A stretch of DNA of 64,000 bases from Salvia splendens (lineage: Eukaryota > Streptophyta > Magnoliopsida > Lamiales > Lamiaceae): contig NC_056051.1 in the NCBI RefSeq assembly GCF_004379255.2, forward strand, positions 25,227,267 to 25,291,266, given 5' to 3'. Of this stretch, positions 57,641-64,000 are shown in pieces. Position 1 is the stretch's first letter. The number at the start of each line of letters is the position of its first letter. The position numbers and the translations under genes were made by a program. The notes below the pieces were generated by a model. That model was not told where the DNA came from. It searched no databases and was given only the letters and a program-made list of their open reading frames with translations.

Positions 57641-58295
57641 GAGCATCCCATCGGTGCTCGTCAGTAAGGACGGCGTCCGTGCCGTCGGCGCGGCATGCAG
57701 GTGTCCGTCGTTGTGCTCTTGCCGACGGCACGGCCCTGCTCGATGCATAGAGCACGTCAGTGCCAACAGCAAGAGCACGAGCAGCCGACGTGGCATGCTG
57801 TGGTTGGCCGTTGGTTTATCATTTTTTATTATTTTTCCCACTACCTAATAAAATATATCTATTTTTTCCACACTTTTAATTTATTTTTTCATTATTTTTA
57901 CCCTAAAATTCATATTTTCATCTATAAATACTCTCATTTCACATACACAAAAAATGACACTATACCAAACAACTCTCTCAATCTCAATTTTTAGGATTTT
58001 AATTATGTAATTTTAATTTTTAGGATTTTAATTATGTAATTTTTAATTTTTTAGTAATTTGTTATTGTATCGGGTATTTTTAATGCATTTTAATATTGTG
58101 GAAATATTTATAGTAATTGAAATATTTAAATTGAATAATGGAATGGGGAGACCTTTGAGCATGCTCTTGCGGAAGAGCATGGATGTAGGTGTTGTGCTCT
58201 TGCGGAATAGCAAGGAGTAAAAAATTAATAAATGTGGGTCCGAGCCCACATTCATGCTCTTGCGCTCTTTGGCAAGAGCATGGATGGTGATGCTC
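57641..58295. mobile_element. PIF/Harbinger MITE (655 bp)
   Basis: Ends GAGCATCCCATCGGTGCTC and, inverted, GAGCATCACCATCCATGCTC, with TAA duplications (57638-57640, 58296-58298). Subterminal regions repeat CTCTTGCC/GGCAAGAG motifs. A tandem 'ttttaggattttaattatgt' duplication lies near 57990-58045. No coding capacity. Confidence 0.85.
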
Positions 58296-58298
58296 TAA

Positions 58299-58847
58299 AA
58301 ACTACTAGTACTAGACACTAGTATTCTCTTTCAATCTCAAGGTATCGGAAAAAAAATCCATGTGTGTGAGGCCATGTTATCCGGCTCGATGTTCCAGCCA
58401 CCCGACCTTGTCGGACCCCGATTCGTTTGCTGAATAAAATTATTGAGATGTTGCTTATTCAGTTCCAAGAGGAAAATCGGCATCATTGAGAACGATTTTT
58501 TTGTGGGGAGGATTTCGTCAATTAATTTGTAAATGGAGGAGAGGAGAATGGATGAAAAAAAGAGAATGCGTTCGTATTTATAGTGGGAAATTTGATTATA
58601 AGAAAATCGCACCCTAACCCATCTCTGCGGTATGGCATGGAGCCCCACAACAGGTGTCAGACCGCACCCCATCACACTCGGGAGGCCGGGACCGGACTGC
58701 TACCCCTGCCACGAGTCGGGTCGCACCGGGCCCGTTTCTGGCAGATTATTTTACTATTCACTACTCCTACAATACTACGATGTAAATGCAGACAAAAACA
58801 TGATTTAATCGAAATCAAGAGTCATATATTTTAGCCAAGATATGAAA
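58299..58847. other. Unclassified, possibly transposon-derived sequence
   Basis: 58590-58735 is GC-rich within AT-rich DNA. On the minus strand a TATA-like CACTATAAATACG near 58580 precedes a 112-residue frame (58675-58337) without family features. The layout resembles the 5' part of a Harbinger ORF1 element, but I cannot show its ends. Confidence 0.3.
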
Positions 58848-59567
58848 TTAAGATGAAACACTACCTCTTTCTCTTTGGCAGAGAAACTGATTGTCGTCGT
58901 TAGTGACACACTGCCCTCCTCGCTCATAACAATCGTAACAATCTTCAGACAAATTCCACTCTAGAGTGAAATTCGAACTAAACAAATCGAACACATCATC
59001 ACAAAATTCTTGCCCAGACCTAATCGGCAGTTGATTCATTGTACATCCCGATCCTGGAAGCACATCATCAATTACTACAGGAGCTTCCTCCCTCGCTTCT
59101 CGCTTGAAATAAATATCTAATATATCGCAGCTATGATCCTCGTAGTTCTTGAAGTAATCTACGACTCCTTGACTCGGATTGAAGCAGTTGTAGGTGGTGA
59201 GATTAGGAGAGTAGGAAAACGAGACCAAAGGAGATTTTGGTAGCGTTACGTTTGAGAAGGAATTACAGCTTCTCCAGTTGAAGTAGTTTTCTAGAACAGA
59301 ATCGTGGATCAGAAATTTGTTGTCTGAAACTTTCCCAAGCAGATCCATAGGAAATTCTCGTAGGTAGATTAATGGATTTTTGTGAGGGAGACTGCAATTG
59401 ACTGGGATTAATCCGCATTCGGAGTGACTTATATCGGTGAAGGGGAATTCGATGGTGAAATTTCTGCAGGGGTACGACTTTTGGCATTTTGAATCAGCTT
59501 TGAGGAGATGAAGTAGAAGATGACAGATTAGTAAAAGGAGTGAGTGCAGATTTTTGGGAGAAGCCAT
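58848..59567 (-). CDS. LRK10L1-type ectodomain, near-identical inverted copy of 25756
   Basis: Signal peptide 1-25 (LLLLICHLLLHLLKADS), then CQKSYPCRNFTIEFPFTDIS, CGLIPVNC, VSFSYSPNLTTYNCFNPS and FTLEWNLSEDCYDCYERGGQC. The exon ends at a phase-1 donor (AGAG|GTAGTG, end 58865, 234 codons); read-through adds five codons. From about residue 25 to 130 it is almost identical to the plus-strand copy 33 kb away; changes are scattered after that (for example NYEDHSC for HYENITC). It shares a strand with the broken ectodomain at 56302 and the kinase at 54469. Either a secreted ectodomain or a distant first exon. Confidence 0.8.
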   Translation of the reverse strand: MASPKNLHSLLLLICHLLLHLLKADSKCQKSYPCRNFTIEFPFTDISHSECGLIPVNCSLPHKNPLIYLREFPMDLLGKVSDNKFLIHDSVLENYFNWRSCNSFSNVTLPKSPLVSFSYSPNLTTYNCFNPSQGVVDYFKNYEDHSCDILDIYFKREAREEAPVVIDDVLPGSGCTMNQLPIRSGQEFCDDVFDLFSSNFTLEWNLSEDCYDCYERGGQCVTNDDNQFLCQRERGSVSS

Positions 59568-60155
59568 ATTTTGAATTGCTTAAAAAAAATCATGCTCTTC
59601 AAATAGGCCATAATCTCAGTCCTCTTCAAATACAACGCGCTAGTTGACTTGGAATTAGTTAGCGAAGACCCGAGACCTTTGATCTTAATTAGAGGTCTGA
59701 GCCATTTTATCACTAAGCAAACTCATACACAAAAATGAAAATTGTTTGTTGTAAAATAAATATGTGTCATATAAATTGCGGATTGCAATGAAGAATACGA
59801 AGGACTCATAGACCGCCATGTGTCGAACCGTCAGGACCGGTCCAGTAGTTGCTTTCTTTCCAATCAGTTCGGTTTTACTGTGGTCACACTCACAGTTAGC
59901 ATTGCTTCTCTTTCTATTTAGCTCAATGCAACTTCTAGGGAAAAAGCTTCCAGAATCGAGGTATCTTATGATTTCTTATCTTCCTTTCAATACAATATAA
60001 ATTCCCAACTTCCCGTATAGCAATGACTGACGACCATTTCCGACTCTCTAGAATGAACCTGACTTTTAAATGGACATCCTTCTCAGTCTTGTTTCTTCCT
60101 ATATTTCCTTTTTTCAAGAAGAAAAAAACAGGATACATTCTTGTTGTTCTGGAAA
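59568..60155. other. Duplicated flank sequence
   Basis: 59880-59960 resembles 46460-46560. 60000-60150 resembles 53725-53816 plus 54292-54370, the 3' flank of the 54469 kinase; here it flanks the 61.4-kb kinase pseudogene. No gene. Confidence 0.6.
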
Positions 60156-61292
60156 GACTAAAGTCCCAAAATGATACTTAACATATTGGATTTTTTTTAT
60201 TTTGGTCTAAAACATTATCTTTTGAATTATTTGGTCCCTCACATTTGAAATCGGATCACATTTGGTCTATTTTGGACAGTTCCGTCAAATATTTGACGGT
60301 TTTCTGATCCGTCACTAATCCATCACTAAATCCGTCACTAATATTCAGAGATTATGATATTATACTACAATTAGAAAATAGTATAAAAATAATTAAATAA
60401 ATTATAAATAGAAGATAATACAATATTTTATTACTTTAAATGCAAACATTTAATGACTTTATAAAAATATAAGAAGCTTTTTAAGAATGAATAAAATTTT
60501 AAAAATTAAAAATATCCCTAGAGTCTCGTGAGATTAGATTACTCCAAAAATTGCCAGAAAATTTAGCAAATAGAAATAGTAGTAGAAAACTATTTTTTTC
60601 TCTCTCCCCTCTTCTCTCCCATTTCCGCCTCCCCTTTCTTTCTGCACTGCGCCCCTCTCCCTTCCCCTGCCACCACTTGATCGGCCGGTGTCTCCGGCCA
60701 GGCAGCTCACCGTCGCGAACACGTTCTTCCTCGGCGATGCGTTTATTCTGCTCAAATCGGTGAAAGGAGTGATGAGCGGCGTCACCGTCGTCGACAACAC
60801 GACAGCGATAAGGGGATCGAGATCGTGCAGATGGAGGGTATATTCGATCAATTGGATCAGGTCGCGATCGAGCGGAACAGCGTCAAAGGAATGGCGGTGA
60901 AGACGACGGTGGCGAGAGCGAGCGTGGACGGCGGAGAGGAGGATTCCAGTCTGCCCGGAGAAGATGACGACGTCGGAGACGACGTTGTCGTTCCGGCGAG
61001 GGAGATGGCGGTGCCGGAGAAGGAGCGCTCGCCGGATCGGTGCCGGTGGTGATGTGCTGGCCGAGGTAGGAGGTGCGGATGATGGTCCCTTTGCGAGGAT
61101 TAGTGACGAATTTTGTGACAGATTAGTGACGGATTTGTGACAGATCAGAAAACCGTCAAATATTTGATGGAACCGTCCAAAATGGACCAAATGTGATCCG
61201 ATTTCAAATGTGAGAGACCAAATAATTCAAAAGATAATGTTTTGGACCAAAAAAAAACGCAATATGTTAAGGACCATTTTGGGACTTCAGTC
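60156..61292. mobile_element. Mutator-like element (MULE) with long TIRs and a GC-rich core
   Basis: Terminal inverted repeats of roughly 180-190 bp begin GACTAAAGTCCCAAAATG and, inverted, GACTGAAGTCCCAAAATG. They are flanked by a perfect 9-bp duplication TTCTGGAAA (60147-60155 and 61293-61301), the MULE hallmark. The core 60590-61080 is GC-rich, unlike the AT-rich TIRs, and has no transposase: a Pack-MULE candidate with captured host sequence I cannot identify. It is inserted in the 3' flank of the kinase pseudogene; the paralogous flank near 54350 is empty. Confidence 0.9.
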
Positions 61293-61366
61293 TTCTGGAA
61301 ATAGTGGTCCTTCACACTTTCTACATTAAAATATAACATAACTTACATAAAAATCCAAGCAAAATA

Positions 61367-62743
61367 CTATAGAGATTCAGAAGTTGAATAGGTTGGTGCT
61401 GCTCTAGGGGGTGAATTTAGGCAGGGACGGAGCCAAAAAATTATAACATGAGGGGTAAAAATATTAACATATAAATAAATAAATAAATATTAAAATAAAA
61501 CAAAATATATTATATTACAAGGTGGCGTGTTTTTAGGAGAGGGGCAAATAAATTATTATTTTCTTAAATGTAAGGGGGCAAATAGTGTGAATTTACATAT
61601 ATTAAGAGAATATAATATAAATGCCTACATGCTTATGAAAAATTGAGGTGGGGGCATTTGCCCCTTCTCACTCTATACTAGATCCGTCCCTAAATTTAGG
61701 TAAGGCTTAGGTGGAACCTCCAACGACCCACCTTTCCCTTCCTACATCTCTGCCACTCTTGTCATCGACGGTCAGTCCTTAGGGTTTGTCTGAATGCACC
61801 ACAACCCAACAATGATCATGTGTCTCTTCAAAGGCTGTCTTTCAAATTCTTCATTCATTGCAACGGAAATATTTCCATCACTTTCTGCATTGACCTCAAC
61901 CTCCTTGTAGAGATAATTTGGGAAGTATGTTTCACTTGTACGATCGACTTCTCTTGGATCAATGGTCTTCTTTCCTCTGGCAATATCCAAAACCAACATT
62001 CCATAACTATACACATCAGACTTGTAAGAGACTTCTCCGAAGTTTCTAGAAAACACTTCAGGAGCAATGTACCCTATTGTCCCTCTTGCCACCAACATGG
62101 AGACTATACTCGACCTATTTGAACACATTTTAGCAAGCCCGAAATCTGAAATCCTTGGGTTCATGTCCTTATCCAGAAGTATGTTTTGAGGCTTGATGTC
62201 CAAATGCAAAATCCTTGTATTACAGCCTTGATGCAAGTACTCGAGCCCTCGAGCTATCCCAAGAGCGATCTCAAACAATTTATCCCATCCCAACGTAGAC
62301 TCTTGAGACGAGGAAGCATTGTTGCCAATGAACTTTTCAAGAGAACCATTAGGCATGAAGTCATTTATGAGAGCTTTTTTCGAACCTTCAAAACAATGCG
62401 ACGATATTAACGTGGGAAGTTCTGCTAATGCTAGCGGCCTCATTCATGAAATCTTCCCCGTTTTCATTTGATTCATTCAAGACTTTCACTGCCACAAGAC
62501 GACCTTTGGGAAATTGTCCTTTATAAACACGGCCAAATCCTCCTCTTCCTAAATTTTCTCTAAATGAATTGGTCATTTTCTTGGTGCTGGAGTATTTGTA
62601 TCTCATTGGTACAAGATTCCCATTGTCCTTTAAAAAGAGTTCGATGTCTCGATCACGATCTTGCTCTGCCTTTTCACGCTTCCTCCGATTGAAAATCAAT
62701 ATAATTATCAGAGAGGATGCAAGAGAGGCTATCACTGGTATCA
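61367..62743 (-). pseudogene. Chimeric LRK10L kinase exon, broken
   Basis: The exon starts at an acceptor (GATAATCAG|TGATACC) identical to that of the group A gene at 31068, but after TGATACC it continues as a group B kinase exon ([34 protein letters not shown]). A deletion of about 14 nt in the VALLGFCFEGS region near 62395 shifts frame; the rest is open (HLDIKPQN, DFGLAKMC, GTIGYIAPEVF, KSDVYSYGMLVLD) to a CGA-to-TGA stop in KDRPSMTR at 61772, and another stop follows in VAEMLEG. A 271-bp hAT MITE (61422-61692) then interrupts the tail, which ends STSESL at 61367. Confidence 0.9.
61422..61692. mobile_element. hAT-type MITE inside the kinase pseudogene (271 bp)
   Basis: Ends CAGGGACGGAGCC and, inverted, TAGGGACGGATC, flanked by a perfect 8-bp duplication AATTTAGG (61414-61421, 61693-61700). 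Intact paralogs (for example GTGAATATAGGTAAGG near 44406) show the uninterrupted site. Confidence 0.93.
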
Positions 62744-62829
62744 CTGATTATCATAAATCAAGAACAAATCAAGTTACACAAATCACAGAATTTGTATGCT
62801 TTTAATCAATGTACAGCGAGTTAGCTTAC

Positions 62830-63354
62830 ATGTAGCTAATAATATCTTCCTCAACTGATTTTCTGCAACAGAATTTAAACAAAGAAATCACCATTTCTGG
62901 TAGTTAGATTAATGCTAAAAAAAATTGATGCAAACAACACAACTAGGCATGGAATTAGAAATGTATAGAGCACAGACAGTCAATTTATTTGGGTTAGAGC
63001 CAAAAATTTCCAGACACGAACAAAGATACCTCGTTTGCAGTAGAATGTATTATTGTTGGCAGTGAGACACTGCCCTCCTCCATTGAAACAACTAACACAT
63101 TCATCAGAAACATCCCATTCTAGTGTAAAATCAGCACTTAACACACTGAACAAATCATCCGAGTTTCGACTAGACCTCATCGGACGATGGGATTTTATAG
63201 TACACGGTGTAGAGACACTCTATCTTGCTATAGTTTTCGAAGTATTCATCGAATTTAGATATATTAGGACAGAATGTTACTGAAATCAAAGGAATTCGAA
63301 GCATGGATTGATTCATGAAAGAAACGCAGCTTTTGTTAAGCAATTGAGCTCCTC
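62830..63354 (-). pseudogene. Partial LRK10L1-type ectodomain and microexon
   Basis: Group A sequence on the minus strand: an ectodomain piece 63354-63030 containing SKFDEYFENYSKIECLYTVY, a deletion after YKIPSSD that shifts frame, then SSRNSDDLFSVLSADFTLEW and DECVSCFNGGGQCLTANNNT, up to a phase-1 donor at 63030. The microexon 62862-62830 (33 nt) matches the 36-nt microexon of gene 30080 minus three bases. The N-terminal half is missing; at 63355 the sequence switches to the intron of a group B ectodomain. Confidence 0.85.
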
Positions 63355-63368
63355 GAATAAAATCTCAC

Positions 63369-64000
63369 CCGGTGTGCAGCTCCTCGAATGCGGCCGATCA
63401 GGGCAGAAACACATAAAACGGTAAGAAGTCTCATCAAAACCGCAGCGGCCGCCGCTCTGTTGGCAAGCACTACAATCACTCGCCGCCGTCCAATTCATCA
63501 GAAATCCCCTCCGCAAAAGCGCCGCAACATCCACCACTTCATCTCCCCTCTCATCCTCGTTCAAATCCGCACGTACGGCCATGCTCTCCTCACACGTGCC
63601 AGCCGCTCTACCCAAATTCCCATTGCCGCCGTACATAGCCAACCTATATCTTAGCGCGGTGATGGGCACAAAGTTGCTGTCGTACAAAAGCCCACCGCCA
63701 CGTCAGCACCGCTGTTACAGGCAAGCTGGTACCTCAGCAGCTCGCCCGTCACGTTTTTGCAGCCGGAAAACACAAGGAAATCTTCGCCGCCGACGTAACT
63801 GAATATGCCGGCGGGGAGAGTCGTGTTTCGGCTTAACATTTCAGAGCAGTTCGACGATGTTGACGGCAGCGCTGCGGCGTCAAACACGCGTAGAGAGATT
63901 GGTTGGGGTAAAAGATGTCTTCGATTACATACTCGTTTTCCGAGAGGTGAAGAAGTGGAAATCCGCTGCTACTGCAGTTGATCGCAAAGCCCGGGAAGCC
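63369..64000 (-). pseudogene. LRK10L2-type ectodomain, frameshifted, cut by the window edge
   Basis: From the window end the frame reads FPGFAINCSSSGFPLLHLSE, then NEYVIEDIFYPNQSL, breaks at a 2-nt insertion near 63890, continues as FDAAALPSTSSNCSEMLSRN and GELLRYQLACNSG, breaks again near 63665, and resumes as LAMYGGNGNLGRAAGTCEES to the Cys-rich SDCSACQQSGGRCGF...FMCFCPDRPHSRSC. The phase-1 donor at 63369 (CCGG|GTGAGA) is intact. The N-terminus, including the signal peptide, lies outside the window. The Cys-rich end is very close to that of 19797 and 50222. Confidence 0.88.

Noticed and set aside
60534..61190. 218-residue frame in the MULE
   Set aside because: Spans part of the TIR and the GC-rich core; low-complexity Arg/Ser/Pro composition and no family match seen. 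Left as core sequence of unknown origin.
1..64000. CRISPR array, bacterial operon or phage system
   Set aside because: No regular direct repeats with unique spacers; the spliced plant genes and plant transposons show a eukaryotic chromosome.

Overview
This is plant nuclear DNA. The genes have spliced exons with GT-AG introns, the intergenic DNA is AT-rich, and the window carries a type-2 nonspecific lipid-transfer protein, LRK10L-type receptor kinases, PIF/Harbinger, hAT, Mutator and Stowaway elements and a tRNA-derived SINE. The gene families fit a eudicot; an asterid such as a Lamiales species is my guess and cannot be proven from the sequence alone.

Layout. 1-9.9 kb: sparse DNA with an intact type-2 LTP gene (3989-4273) and a six-exon DUF789 gene on the minus strand (5996-8489). 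9.9-17.6 kb: a transposon-rich stretch with a Harbinger transposase element split by an ORF1-only Harbinger element, a Harbinger MITE, an 814-bp hAT element with an 8-bp target duplication, and a dicarboxylate-carrier gene fragment. 19.8-35.5 kb: a plus-strand cluster of LRK10L-type ectodomain exons (GUB_WAK_bind plus WAK_assoc). Only one of them (30080) is directly followed by an intact transmembrane and kinase module, which ends at 32406; a second complete locus (33.3-35.5 kb) is a frameshifted pseudogene. 35.9-38.5 kb: a nine-exon mitochondrial-carrier gene resembling the NAD+ carriers NDT1/NDT2 (minus). 41.1-43.9 kb: an eight-exon PP2C gene (plus). 44.4-64.0 kb: a minus-strand cluster of LRK10L2-type (non-RD) kinases, with one intact receptor (47105-50222), two kinase modules lacking a proper ectodomain, several broken ectodomains and one chimeric pseudogene that continues past the window edge.

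Two receptor groups share the locus. Group A has ectodomains of the SKC...C-x2-C-x3-GGQC type and an RD kinase (HRDVKTNN). Group B has ectodomains beginning ADxRYEACAP and a non-RD kinase (HLDIKPQN). Ectodomain exons of both groups end in the same splice phase (phase 1), so modules can be exchanged without losing frame. The window shows such exchange: a group A microexon and exon start joined to a group B kinase at 62.7 kb, a group B ectodomain fused to a group A fragment at 63.36 kb, and inverted copies of the same ectodomain sequence at 25.8/58.9 kb and 45.9/56.2 kb.

The most interesting possibility is that the plus-strand series of ectodomain exons (23912, 25756, 27418, 30080), each with its own start, signal peptide and phase-1 donor, acts as a set of alternative first exons for the single kinase module at 30938-32406. 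If they are not spliced to it they would encode secreted receptor ectodomains. RNA evidence would decide between these.
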